From Trematomus loennbergii (lineage: Eukaryota; Chordata; Actinopteri; Perciformes; Nototheniidae): DNA of 64,000 bases. The notes beneath the pieces were generated by a model. That model ran no database searches. It was not told where the DNA came from and saw only the letters and a list, made by a program, of their open reading frames with translations. The stretch is taken from NCBI GenBank assembly GCA_012861695.1, contig JAAOOA010000174.1, forward strand, positions 412,001 to 476,000, written 5' to 3'. Position 1 is the stretch's first letter. Each line of letters opens with the position of its first letter. The translations under genes were made by a program, and so were the position numbers. Below, one piece after another: positions 9,626 through 19,874 of the stretch.

Positions 9626-12600
9626 CAACCCGGTATCACGGCAAGACGTGAACATGTGACGATCTACCATGCTGGGAGACGTGAATATGTCACGGTTTCG
9701 TCCCTTCAAACGTGACAGTTACACGGTATTGTTAACATGGCCCAACCAGTGGAGAAATACCCGGAAGTGCCTAGCAAATGGGCCGCGCCTATTGGTCGGT
9801 TTTTATTGTCAAAATTAGATGTTTTTAATTTATTTTGTAATCGTCACACTCGATTTCGCCAATGTTCTTGTTGCCCTAGCTGGTCGACACCTCTTTAGCA
9901 GAAACAAAGGCTACATTAATGTATTAAATCGATGTTAATCCATGTGTGTGGAGGTGAGGATGTGGAATTAACGGACGTGACGTTGTGCGATTGCGTTGCC
10001 AGGCAACGCAATTTACAAACTCTTCAACTACAACCCGAATTATATTTTAAAACATTTTAAAATGCCTCACGAAGGCCTCACGAAATACTTTAATGTAAAT
10101 TAAAATGTAAATGTGAAGGAATGTGTGTAATGTGGTGAATGACATTATTCACCCACGGATCTATGGGTTGGGGGTATTGTTGCGCACGGACATTTTAGTT
10201 AACCGGACTCCTGTTCATGTGAAATCCGAAAACATTTAAAAAAAATAAAATACTTTATTCCGAGTTTGCTTGCTTTTCTCTTTGGAGGTCATCACATAAC
10301 GGCATTGTAATACACGGTTTGGCTGCATTAAATATGACATATCTGCCGTAGTTCTGTATTTATAGAGCCCTGATGAGAAGACTTCTGGACAAACAGGAAG
10401 CACTGCCGCCAAAACTGAAAACGTGACGTGGATCATAAATATATCAGCAATTAAACATCTTACATTTCTTTTCACACAATACGTCTCCTTGCAGTATCAA
10501 TACTAATTCGGTTGACTTTTATATTTGATCCAATTGGTAGATAGGTTATATTTACACCATAACGGTGGACAGCTGATATAAAAGGACTTGTCGTTTTTAA
10601 AGATATTACTGATTTTCTTTGAATATAAGAATGTAAATACTGAGTTGAGAGAATAGTCAGGGGATTTGGGTGATGGGAGACACATCTATGGATTCAGAAT
10701 TGCAATAGCTTACTGTTAAATGACGGATATACCTTTCTGTCTGTGATGTTTTACAAATCAGATATTAGAAGTAAAACATGTGAAATAATATAGCAATATC
10801 CTGTACAATTATGTGAAAACATGAATAAAACTACACATCTTCAGATGTTATACATACACAAGTGTCCTACACTCATAATACAAAGTTATTATGGCTGTGT
10901 GTACCTTGTGTGCAACACCTAGTGGTTAAAGCATGTTATTGAATTAGTTGTGTATATGTCAATGAACCTTAGAAAATCTTGAAATCTTGAAAGGGATATG
11001 CAAAATAGCCATTATATACAGTCTTTAATTAACTATTAGTAGAGAATAACGAGTAATGAATATACTTTATAGGGATCTGCAGATAAATGTTTAGTCTTCT
11101 CAAGCAGCAACTATCAAATATCTCTCCTTATTGTTGGCACTTGACAATCACCTTTCCCTGAATTTTACTCAGGTGTAACTAAAGCCTGATTTAAGGGTTG
11201 TTTATATTTCACATCATTAATCAGAATCTGCAAAGTAACTAAAATAAATGTAGTGGAGTAAAAATACCAGGTTAACCTCTGAATTGTAGTGGAGTAGAAT
11301 TGCTGTTTTGTTTAGTAATGGATATTGAATATGGAATAAAGGTTTTGACAAGACCTGGTGTAACAATAATCAAAAAGGACATTAAAAGAGCTCCAGATGT
11401 TAATGATCTAAACAAAACAGCACACCTGAAATGTATATTTAAATACTTTATTAAGGGCAGTGAATTAGTTTTTTCTGTATGTTTTTCAAATCAGTGTTAT
11501 CCAGTAAGTGTCATAGACAGTGTTACATTGCTATTATTATCCTTAAAATATATGTAAAACAAAACCACTTATGATTTTTTTTATTTGAGTGGTTTACTAA
11601 TGACAGTTAATTCTGTTTTTGCTATTGATGGTTTCATTTTTGTGAAAAATAATAAAATAATAAAATGCAATAACGTGCTTTAACCAGTAGGTGTCCCTTT
11701 CTATCAGCTGTGCACCGTTATGGTGTAAATATAACCTATCTACCAATTGGATCAAATATAAAAGTCAACCGAATTAGTATTGATACTGCAAGGAGACGTA
11801 TTGCGTGAAAAGAAATGTAAGATGTTGTTTAGTTGCTGATATATTTATGATCCACGTCACGTTTTCAGTTTTGGCGGCAGTGCTTCCTGTTTGTCCAGAA
11901 GTCTTCTCATCAGGGCTCTATAAATACAGAACTACGGCAGATATGTCATATTTAATGCAGCCGAACCGTGTATTACAATGCCGTTATGTGATGACCTCCA
12001 AAGAGAAAAGCAAGCAAACCCGGAATAAAGTATTTTATTTTTTTTAAATGTTTTCGGATTTCACATGAACAGGAGTCCGGTTAAATAAAATGTCCGTGCG
12101 GAACAATACCCCCAATCCATAGATCCGTGGGTGAATAATGTCATTCACCACATTACACACATTCCTTCACATTTACATTTTAATTTACATTAAAGTATTT
12201 CGTGAGGCCTTCGTGAGGCATTTTAAAATGTTTTAAAATATAATTCGAGTTGTAGTTGAAGAGTTTGTAAATTGCGTTGCCTGGCAACGCAATCACACAA
12301 CGTCACGTCCGTTAATTCCACATCCTCACCTCCACACACATGGATTAACATCGATTTAATACATTAATGTAGCCTTTGTTTCTGCTAAAAGAGGTGTCGA
12401 CCAGCTAGGGCAACAAGAACATTGGCGAAATTGAGTGTGACGATTACAAAATAAATTAAAAACATCTAATTTTGACAATAAAAACCGACCAATAGGCGCG
12501 GTAGACCATTTGCTAGGCACTTCCGGGTATTTCTCCACTGGTTGGGCCATGTTAACAATACCGTGTAACTGTCACGTTTGAAGGGACGAAACCGTGACAT

Positions 12601-12661
12601 ATTCACGTCTCCCAGCATGGTAGATCGTCACATGTTCACGTCTTGCCGTGATACCGGGTTG
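9626..12661. mobile_element. Fold-back DNA transposon with long inverted arms (hAT/P-like target duplication)
   Basis: The element is bounded by CAACCCGGTATCACGG and its exact inverse CCGTGATACCGGGTTG. The flanking 8-bp direct repeat CTCAAAAC (9618-9625 and 12662-12669) is perfect. The left arm (9626 to about 10585) and right arm (about 11700-12661) are inverted copies of about 0.95 kb at roughly 95% or better identity by eye. An AT-rich spacer of about 1.1 kb lies between them. Termini CA...TG with an 8-bp duplication fit the hAT or P superfamilies. No transposase is encoded, so it must be mobilised in trans. The matching 79/80-residue reading frames in the two arms (10236-10475 minus, 11805-12047 plus) are arm mirror images and not obviously genes. 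Confidence 0.88.
10586..11699. other. AT-rich spacer of the fold-back element
   Basis: Non-repetitive core of the element. The only longer frame (11300-11557, 85 codons) shows no motif I recognise and AT-driven composition, so I do not call it a gene. Confidence 0.5.
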
Positions 12662-12755
12662 CTCAAAACATATCCAGGATATGTTGAACTATATTCATAG
12701 TATACCCCCTGGTGCAACAGCAGCAGTTTGATTTTGTTTTTGTAAGAGTTGTGCT

Positions 12756-12808
12756 ACCTGGCTGATGCTGGGCAGTTTTGGTGAGCAGCATCTGGAAGAC
12801 GGGTGGTG

Positions 12809-12839
<31 letters not shown>

Positions 12840-12841
12840 TG

Positions 12842-12888
<47 letters not shown>

Positions 12889-12896
12889 GTGTGTGT

Positions 12897-12972
<76 letters not shown>

Positions 12973-13009
12973 TGTGTGTGTGTGTGGTGTGGTGTGTGTG
13001 TGTGTGTGT

Positions 13010-13058
<49 letters not shown>

Positions 13059-13181
13059 TGTGTGTTGTGTGTGTGTGTGTGTGTGTGTGCGCCTGCCTGT
13101 GCCTGAGCCAGCAGCTTCCCCCAGCTGGATCTCCTCCAGGAAGAACTTCTGCACCGCCTCAGCGTCCTTCAGGTCGGGGAG
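12756..13181 (-). pseudogene. tomm20: TOMM20 gene fragment disrupted by a TG/CA array
   Basis: Tom20 is the mitochondrial outer-membrane import receptor that binds presequences. On the minus strand from 13181 the sequence encodes LPDLKDAEAVQKFFLEEIQL, characteristic of vertebrate TOMM20. It is preceded by a good splice acceptor (pyrimidine-rich, then CTGCAG), so this is a gene fragment and not a processed copy. After LGE two bases are missing and the frame runs into about 290 bp of CA/TG repeat. Beyond the repeat, 12756-12808 encodes PPVFQMLLTK and, after a one-base slip, PSISQ followed by a GT donor, which is the later part of the same protein. The TPR segment between the two pieces is absent. 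It is non-functional, and the rest of the gene is not in the window. Confidence 0.85.
12806..13089. repeat. (TG)n microsatellite, about 285 bp
   Basis: Nearly pure TG repeat with occasional GTG/TTG interruptions, lying inside the TOMM20 fragment. Cysteine/valine and threonine/histidine frames across it are artefacts. Confidence 0.97.
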
Positions 13182-13329
13182 CTGCAGGACAAACAGCAAC
13201 AGGAAGTCAAAGTGTTTCTGAGTGATCAATAATCTGATCTGATCTGTGAGCCACTCGTACTTTTCAAGATGCAAACGCTTATTGTGAAATGCACACTCGA
13301 AACAGCGCAGCTTTGGCAAGGGAAACCAT

Positions 13330-13905
13330 AGAGATCAGGCTCCTCCAACAATGCAACACAATATAGACTAGATCAATCATAATATAATATAAAATAAAAG
13401 ACTAATACAGGAAGTAAAGAGGTTCTGCTTTTAAAATAAAAACATAAAAATAGTGTTTACCAATTATACTAAAATATTATTATTATAATTAAATAATAAT
13501 GATTACAAAAATTAAATTAAATATTATTATTATTATTATATACATAATAATAATAATTAAATCATATATTTTTTCTATACAATAATAATACTAATTGTAT
13601 TAGTATACATTTATCATACTAATACTAATAACACTACTGATAATAACTACCATAATAATAATAATTAATGTTGGTACATAATCTGAAATATGGATTGTAT
13701 TTTTATGGAATTCTTGAATTTATTCAAAGAGAAAAACTAAATATCAGTGATATAACAACAACAACAACACAACAACAACAACAATAATATGGTAAATAAT
13801 ATACAGAGATGTTTGCACAGAGATTTCCTCAGGTAAATGTTTTATATATTTGAGAAACTAAGAAATATTTGTATATATTTTGCAACTTAACCATTTTCCT
13901 CTTAC
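13330..13905. repeat. AT-rich simple-sequence region
   Basis: Dense ATT/AATA repeats at about 13480-13670 and a CAA/ACAACA run at about 13755-13790. No gene is visible. Confidence 0.8.
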
Positions 13906-14136
13906 TATGAAGCACACTGTAAATGATTGACAGGAGATAAGGGAATGCTCTGGTTTTCGGACAAAATTAACATGGGATCACTCCCGTCACTGGACGTACT
14001 TCGTCTCACTGGAATAGTAACGGTCATAGTCAATATAAAATCGTCCCCATGTATCCGGCCAATGACGGGAGAGTTTTGAAAGAGACAAAACACTGTTCCA
14101 TACATTTAAAAACACTTAAACAATTAAACAATGTTT

Positions 14137-14262
14137 ACCCCAGGATTCAGGCATCTTCCCTGGCTTGTAAAGTGCAGTTATGCGCCTTGGAGGTATTGCA
14201 CTATTTACAAAATGTATACCCAGGATTCTGGCCCCTTCCCTGGCTTGTAAAGTGCAGTTGTA
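14137..14262. repeat. 80-bp satellite A, about 1.5 copies
   Basis: Contains CTTCCCTGGCTTGTAAAGTG and GTATTGCACTATTTACAAAA. The same unit recurs at 16712-17092 and inverted at about 23.8 kb. Confidence 0.85.
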
Positions 14263-15129
14263 AAGTCTTGTTAGAAACTGGTGAATCTGTTTAAATGCAG
14301 GCAGTAGAGACACTGCTTTTAGCGGGGTCTCAGAGAGCCAGACACCCAGGGTACAGCACCTCGCTGTCTTACCCAGAAAACAGGGCTCTGATCAGGGCTA
14401 AAGTCTTGTTAGAAACTGGTGAATCTGTTTAAATGCAGGCAGCAGAGACACTGCTTTTAGCAGGGTCTCAGAGAGCCAGACACCCAGGGTACAGCACCTC
14501 GCTGTCTTACCCAGAAAACAGGGCTCTGATCAGGGCTAAAGTCTTGTTAGAAACTGGTGAATCTGTTTAAATGCAGGCAGCAGAGACACTGCTTTTAGCA
14601 GGGTCTCAGAGAGCCAGACACCCAGGGTACAGCACCTCGCTGTCTTACCCAGAAAACAGGGCTCTGATCAGGGCTAAAGTCTTGTTAGAAACTGGTGAAT
14701 CTGTTTAAATGCAGGCAGCAGAGACACTGCTTTTAGCAGGGTCTCAGAGAGCCAGACACCCAGGGTACAGCACCTCGCTGTCTTACCCAGAAAACAGGGC
14801 TCTGATCAGGGCTAAAGTCTTGTTAGAAACTGGTGAATCTGTTTAAATGCAGGCAGCAGAGACACTGCTTTTAGCAGGGTCTCAGAGAGCCAGACACCCA
14901 GGGTACAGCACCTCGCTGTCTTACCCAGAAAACAGGGCTCTGATCAGGGCTAAAGTCTTGTTAGAAACTGGTGAATCTGTTTAAATGCAGGCAGCAGAGA
15001 CACTGCTTTTAGCAGGGTCTCAGAGAGCCAGACACCCAGGGTACAGTACCTCGCTGTCTTACCCAGAAAACAGGGCTCTGATCAGGGCTAAAGTCTTGTT
15101 AGAAACTGGTGAATCTGTTTAAATGCAGG
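14261..15129. repeat. 138-bp satellite B, six copies plus a partial
   Basis: Units start with TAAAGTCTTGTTAGAAACTG at 14261, 14399, 14537, 14675, 14813, 14951 and 15089 (partial), an exact 138-bp period. Copies are almost identical, which indicates recent homogenisation. Confidence 0.97.
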
Positions 15130-15130
15130 A

Positions 15131-15965
15131 GACCTCCAGCAGAAGTCCCTAACAGTGGGACTCTGGTTATTTCACAGCTCCAGGAGAGACCAGGGGAAAA
15201 TCACCTGTCTGTGCCCGCTCACAGACCCCCAAAGTACGGACTCATGACCTCCAGCATGGCCCCCTAACAGTGGGACTCTGGTTATTTCACAGCTCCAGGA
15301 GAGACCAGGGGAAAATCACCTGTCTGTGCCCGCTCACAGACCCCCAAAGTACGGACTCATGACCTCCAGCATGGCCCCCTAACAGTGGGACTCTGTTATT
15401 TCACAGCTCCAGGAGAGACCAGGGGAAAATCACCTGTCTGTGCCCGCTCACAGACCCCCAAAGTACGGACTCATGACCTCCAGCATGGCCCCTAACAGTG
15501 GGACTCTGGTTATTTCACAGCTCCAGGAGAGACCAGGGGAAAATCACCTGTCTGTGCCCGCTCACAGACCCCCAAAGTACGGACTCATGACCTCCAGCAT
15601 GGCCCCTAACAGTGGGACTCTGGTTATTTCACAGCTCCAGGAGAGACCAGGGGAAAATCACCTGTCTGTGCCCGCTCACAGACCCCCAAAGTACGGACTC
15701 ATGACCTCCAGCATGGCCCCTAACAGTGGGACTCTGTTATTTCACAGCTCCAGGAGAGACCAGGGGAAAATCACCTGTCTGTGCCCGCTCACAGACCCCA
15801 AAGTACGGACTCATGACCTCCAGCATGGCCCCCTAACAGTGGGACTCTGGTTATTTCACAGCTCCAGGAGAGACCAGGGGAAAATCACCTGTCTGTGCCC
15901 GCTCACAGAGCCCCGAAGGACGGACTCATGACCTCCAGCATGTCCCCATAACAGTGGGACCTCCA
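15131..15965. repeat. About 114-bp satellite C, seven copies plus a partial
   Basis: Unit landmark GACCTCCAGCA occurs at 15131, 15246, 15361, 15475, 15589, 15703, 15815 and 15930. Period varies from 112 to 115 bp through single-base indels in C runs. A 114-bp period is a multiple of three, so it yields a spurious long frame (15440-15931). Confidence 0.95.
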
Positions 15966-16050
15966 TAACCTTGCACACCCTGAGTCCCCGGGCCCCCACA
16001 CTTAAGCACTCCCCCACGGACTAAACACAGGTATTCACACCCACCAGAAC

Positions 16051-16382
16051 CTCGTGCCCCTGGTGACCCTAAAGGGGTGGATTTTGTGGTGCTTCTATGT
16101 CCGCCCATCAGCATCCATAGTCGGCCTTCTTCACGGCACCACCACCCCTTCTGTGGAGGGTATTCTCGTGCCCCTGGTGACCCTAAAGGGGGTGGATTTT
16201 GTGGTGCTTCTATGTCCGCCCATCAGCATCCATAGTCGGCCTTCTTCACGGCACCACCACCCCTTCTGTGGAGGGTATTCTCGTGCCCCTGGTGACCCTA
16301 AAGGGGGTGGATTTTGTGGTGCTTCTATGTCCGCCCATCAGCATCCATAGTCGGCCTTCTTCACGGCACCACCACCCCCTTC
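16051..16382. repeat. About 115-bp satellite D, three copies
   Basis: CTCGTGCCCCTGGTGACCCT starts at 16051, 16165 and 16280. Copies are near-identical. Confidence 0.95.
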
Positions 16383-16711
16383 TGGGCTGGAGGTTCAAAC
16401 ACTTTAACTTTTGTTCACCCTCCTCTGGCTTACACCTCCTCCGCCAACACTTGAGCGCTCATCACAGGGTTCAGCACCCCGGTGCTGATGGAAAGTGGCA
16501 CTTTATCTGCCCCTGGTAACCATCAAGGTTATTGTTTTTTTTTTTTTTTTTTATTTGAACACACACCCTAAAACATCAACCACACACCCTAAAACATCAA
16601 CTATTTACACGTTGCAGTAACAAAAATCACAGTACACACAGACTAAAACATCAACTATTTACACGTACTACTGCTGCTATAACAGTACTACTAAATTTCT
16701 TAACCTACGTT
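16383..16711. other. Linker between satellites D and A
   Basis: Contains a T17-18 homopolymer near 16535 and a short duplication of ACACACCCTAAAACATCAAC near 16560-16600. No gene. Confidence 0.7.
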
Positions 16712-17092
16712 TTAAAGTGCAGTTATGCGCCCTGGAGGTGTTGCACTATTAACAAAATGTATGCCCAGGATTCTGGCACCTTCCCTGGCTTGTAAAGTGC
16801 AGTTATGCGCCCTGGAGGTGTTGCACTATTAACAAAATGTATGCCCAGGATTCTGGCACCTTCCCTGGCTTGTAAAGTGCAGTTATGCGCCCTGGAGGTG
16901 TTGCACTATTAACAAAATGTATGCCCAGGATTCTGGCACCTTCCCTGGCTTGTAAAGTGCAGTTATGCGCCCTGGAGGTGTTGCACTATTAACAAAATGT
17001 ATGCCCAGGATTCTGGCACCTTCCCTGGCTTGTAAAGTGCAGTTATGCGCCCTGGAGATATTGTACTATTTACAAAATGTATACACAGGATT
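16712..17092. repeat. 80-bp satellite A, five copies
   Basis: AGTTATGCGCCCTGGAG starts at 16721, 16801, 16881, 16961 and 17041, an exact 80-bp period. It abuts the 3' end of the recombinase gene. Confidence 0.97.
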
Positions 17093-17132
17093 ATAATAAT
17101 AATTATATACACGGTATACATATTCACAATGT

Positions 17133-18605
17133 TTAGCGGGATTCAGGGGACCAAAGGCGTCTAATTCTTACGGTGCACCAGGGCAAACAGGTTGAGTCCA
17201 CGGCCCCTGCCCCATCATCAGGAGTGTCAACCAGCCCCGGTCCCGACTTCATTGGCCTCTTTCCCTCCCGCTTCCGCTTCCGCTGCTGCTGCCGCTCCAA
17301 TGACCCATCAGGTGAAGATGATGGAGCAGTACTGTTATAGCAGCCCTCTTCGGAGGTCTCCCCATCTGACAGCGGTAGACATCCTTCTGATGATGATGCA
17401 GCTGCTGCCGCATCTGATGACGCCCTGAACATGGAGCGGATTCTCAATGCCTCCTTTATTCCCGGCGCATTCGCGTAGAACCGGTCCGCCGTGGTTACGT
17501 CGTGACACATAAACCTGGCGAGAATCGACCGGCTTTCTGGATCTTGGTGATGCTTGATATTGTCAGCCAGGGCAGTGCGCAGGATTGTGAAGGTGACGGC
17601 TGTTTCTAGCCCAGCATCAGCCCATGCCCTCTTCAAGTGAGCGTTCAGGTTCTTGGAGGCCCGATTCCCCCTTGTGAAAAGGAAGAATTCATTCTGAGGA
17701 CCCAGCAATACCTTTTTAATCCCCATCCACCGCATGACCCAGCTAAACTCCTCTACTGTAAGCGCCAGCTGTGCTTCGCCATATGTCTTGGCCGTCTTGT
17801 GATCCTGCACATGGATGATGTAGCCCTCAGCAGTTCCCCTTATGGCTGCCTCTAAGACCTCACTGTTTTTCATGTTTGCGTACACGCCCGTACGGTGGCC
17901 ATACAGGAGGCTCCAATGGAGGGTGAGATAGCCATAGAGAAGCTTCTGGGTGGTTGAGGTCGGCGTGCCGGCCATCAGGTCGAGGAGCTCCGGGATGCGC
18001 TTCTCAGCGGCCGCCATGGCGGCGAGAAGCTCCGCCTGGCTCGGCAGACGATCCAGTTTGTTCCTCTTCACCTTAAACTGATGTAGAGTGACTGCCTTAT
18101 TCAAGTGTTTCATGTTGGCTTTCACCTCTCTCATTATGTGGGTCATATCAGACTGGGTGAGCTTGCACCCCCGGGGCTTTGACTCAGACATGTACCCCAT
18201 GAACTGGTGCACATTCTTCAGGAAGAACTCTGATGTTGTGACTGCCCGGCCCGGCTTTACAATATACTCGCTCCAGCCACGGATCATCTTCATGTTTCTT
18301 AGGAACAGCCAGTCTGACAGGCGGTTAACACCATGGGCCATGTATACTATGAAGTTCTTTATCCGGCTGATCTTCGACACAACATTGTCTTTCTGTTTTA
18401 CTGTCGGAGCGACACCCAAACAATGATCCAAGTATGTCTGAAGGTACGCCTCCATGCTTCTAGGCAACGTGATTTCACGCATGGTATTCCCCCGTCCACA
18501 CCCAGTGGACCAGTAATTTGAGGGAGAGGGCAAGTCATTAGCCAGCTTAGAGGCACGGGTCTTCCGGCATACAGGGGTCTCGCTACCGGAGGCTACTGCA
18601 AACAT
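17133..18605 (-). CDS. Tyrosine recombinase-like protein (490-codon frame), C-terminal part of a larger gene
   Basis: Tyrosine recombinases cut and rejoin DNA through a covalent tyrosine intermediate. The candidate catalytic residues are in family order: Arg238 (YGHRTGVYAN), Lys270 (VQDHKTAKTYG), Arg343 (FTILRTALADN), His368 (FMCHDVTTADRFY) and Tyr377. The usual His three residues before the second Arg is Thr here. N-terminal residues 50-180 resemble a core-binding domain. A basic patch RKRKREGKRP at about 443-452 could be a nuclear signal. The nominal Met is inside a 19-residue repeat (FAVASGSETPVKTPVETVM type) that continues upstream in the same frame. One TGA caused by a repeat-unit deletion (18612-18614) separates it, so this is probably the C-terminal part of a longer protein beginning near 19.84 kb. 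Crypton-like is the best guess. Phage-integrase-type domains of another eukaryotic element are possible. Confidence 0.7.
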   Translation of the reverse strand: MFAVASGSETPVCRKTRASKLANDLPSPSNYWSTGCGRGNTMREITLPRSMEAYLQTYLDHCLGVAPTVKQKDNVVSKISRIKNFIVYMAHGVNRLSDWLFLRNMKMIRGWSEYIVKPGRAVTTSEFFLKNVHQFMGYMSESKPRGCKLTQSDMTHIMREVKANMKHLNKAVTLHQFKVKRNKLDRLPSQAELLAAMAAAEKRIPELLDLMAGTPTSTTQKLLYGYLTLHWSLLYGHRTGVYANMKNSEVLEAAIRGTAEGYIIHVQDHKTAKTYGEAQLALTVEEFSWVMRWMGIKKVLLGPQNEFFLFTRGNRASKNLNAHLKRAWADAGLETAVTFTILRTALADNIKHHQDPESRSILARFMCHDVTTADRFYANAPGIKEALRIRSMFRASSDAAAAASSSEGCLPLSDGETSEEGCYNSTAPSSSPDGSLERQQQRKRKREGKRPMKSGPGLVDTPDDGAGAVDSTCLPWCTVRIRRLWSPESR

Positions 18606-18880
18606 GACAGTTTGTCACACAGGGGTCTCGCTACCGGAGGCTACTGCAAACATGACAGTTTCCACCGGGGTCTTCACAGGGGTCTCGCTACCGGAGGCTA
18701 CTGCAAACATGACAGTTTCCACCGGGGTCTTCACAGGGGTCTCGCTACCGGAGGCTACTGCAAACATGACAGTTTCCACCGGGGTCTTCACAGGGGTCTC
18801 GCTACCGGAGGCTACTGCAAACATGACAGTTTCCACCGGGGTCTTCACAGGGTCTCGCTACCGGAGGCTACTGTAATATG
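18568..18880 (-). repeat. 57-bp coding repeat (19 residues)
   Basis: ACAGGGGTCTCGCTACCGGA recurs with a 57-bp period (18676, 18733, 18790, with shortened units at about 18571 and 18619). On the minus strand it encodes ASGSETPVKTPVETVMFAV. A shortened unit creates the in-frame TGA near 18613. Confidence 0.92.
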
Positions 18881-19245
18881 ACAGTCTTCACTGGGCTCTT
18901 CACAGGGTTCTTGACCGGTCTCTTTCCACCGGAGGCTACTGCAAGCATTACAGTCTTCACTTGGCTCTTCACAGGTTCTTTACCGGTGTCTTCCCACCGG
19001 AGGCTACTGCAAGCATGACAGTCTTCACCGGGGCTCCTCACAGGGGTCCGCTACCGGAGGTTACTGGGGAATGCATGACAGTCTTCACCGGGGTCTTCAC
19101 AGGGGTCCCGCTACCGGAGGTTACTGGGGAATGCATGACAGTCTTCACCGGGGTCTTCACAGGGGTCCCGCTACCGGAGGTTACTGGGGACTGCATGACA
19201 GTCTTCACCGGGGTCTTCACAGGGGTATTGCTGCCTGAGGCTACT
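18881..19245 (-). repeat. 60-bp coding repeat (20 residues), degenerate toward 18.9 kb
   Basis: GTCTTCACCGGGGTCTTCAC recurs every 60 bp at about 19081, 19141 and 19201, encoding SGSGTPVKTPVKTVMHSPVT on the minus strand. It is related to the 57-bp repeat. Units between 18.88 and 19.04 kb carry indels that break the frame. Confidence 0.92.
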
Positions 19246-19844
19246 GTGTTTATGCCGGAGGTACTTGGGATTGCCAGGCCCTTAAATCGTATACATTCGT
19301 CCTCTTCCTCAAGAACAGCAGCACTCTGCTTCCTGGGTTTTAGCTCCTTTTTCAGCCTGGAGCGCAGGGTCTTCACCTCATCATTGAGGGCATCCTTCTG
19401 AGCCCTCAATGCCACATTTTCCAGCATCACCTGCCTGCAGTCCTCGTTGTCACACTCGGTATGTGGGGAGAAGGGTGGAGGGTGCCCGGGGTATTCCCCC
19501 TCATTGTCTATATCCAATGATGTAGCCATTCCAATGATGGGGTTAGTCTCACGGAGGTCATGGAGCAACTGCAGTGCCACACTATGCTTCAGCCTTGCCA
19601 TGACCTGCTGTGCCTCATGTCGGGACAACTCAGGGTGGTCATGTTTTACATGACGGTCCAGTCTCTTCCCAGCGTACGAACACCCAGCGATGGGACAGGG
19701 TTTGGTCCGAACATTTATCCTTCCACTGGCTATTTTCAGGAGGATTCCCCTCTCCTCCAAGTTCCGCACTGCATGCTTGTGCTTAAGGTGTTTGTTCAAT
19801 GCCAGATAGAAGAGTCTGCACACCGGGCATTCAGATGACATCCT
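19038..19844 (-). CDS. Zinc-finger/coiled-coil N-terminal part of the recombinase gene
   Basis: The likely start is the ATG opening MSSECPVCRLF near 19842, because the sequence just upstream (TATGTGTGTTTCAG) looks like a splice acceptor; the longer frame to 19874 is probably intronic. The protein has two Cys-Cys/His-His clusters: CPVC...HLKHKH near the start, then CPIAGCSYAGKRLDRHVKHDH. These are followed by a heptad-like helix (VMLENVALRAQKDALNDEVK) and then the TPVKTPVKTVM repeats. Its frame equals that of the 17133-18605 recombinase frame, and the same repeat family links them. I therefore read one gene, DNA-binding zinc fingers plus a flexible repeat linker plus recombinase, broken by indels in the repeats. 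It stops at 19038. Confidence 0.65.
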   Translation of the reverse strand, partial: RMSSECPVCRLFYLALNKHLKHKHAVRNLEERGILLKIASGRINVRTKPCPIAGCSYAGKRLDRHVKHDHPELSRHEAQQVMARLKHSVALQLLHDLRETNPIIGMATSLDIDNEGEYPGHPPPFSPHTECDNEDCRQVMLENVALRAQKDALNDEVKTLRSRLKKELKPRKQSAAVLEEEDECIRFKGLAIPSTSGINTVASGSNTPVKTPVKTVMQSPVTSGSGTPVKTPVKTVMHSPVTSGSGTPVKTPVKTVMHSPVTSGSGPL

Positions 19845-19874
19845 TACTGAAACACACATAATGAATTTGATCAA

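Noticed and set aside
10236..12047. Two similar 79/80-residue frames in opposite orientation
   Set aside because: They are the same sequence in the two arms of the fold-back element. No domain or splice context supports a gene.
12663..13319. 218-codon minus frame and three 113-147-codon plus frames across the TG array
   Set aside because: Most of their length is microsatellite. Only the TOMM20-like ends are meaningful and they are out of frame with each other.
15440..15931. 163-codon frame with three identical repeats
   Set aside because: It exists because satellite C has a 114-bp period; neighbouring copies with a 115-bp period break it and there is no start context or motif.
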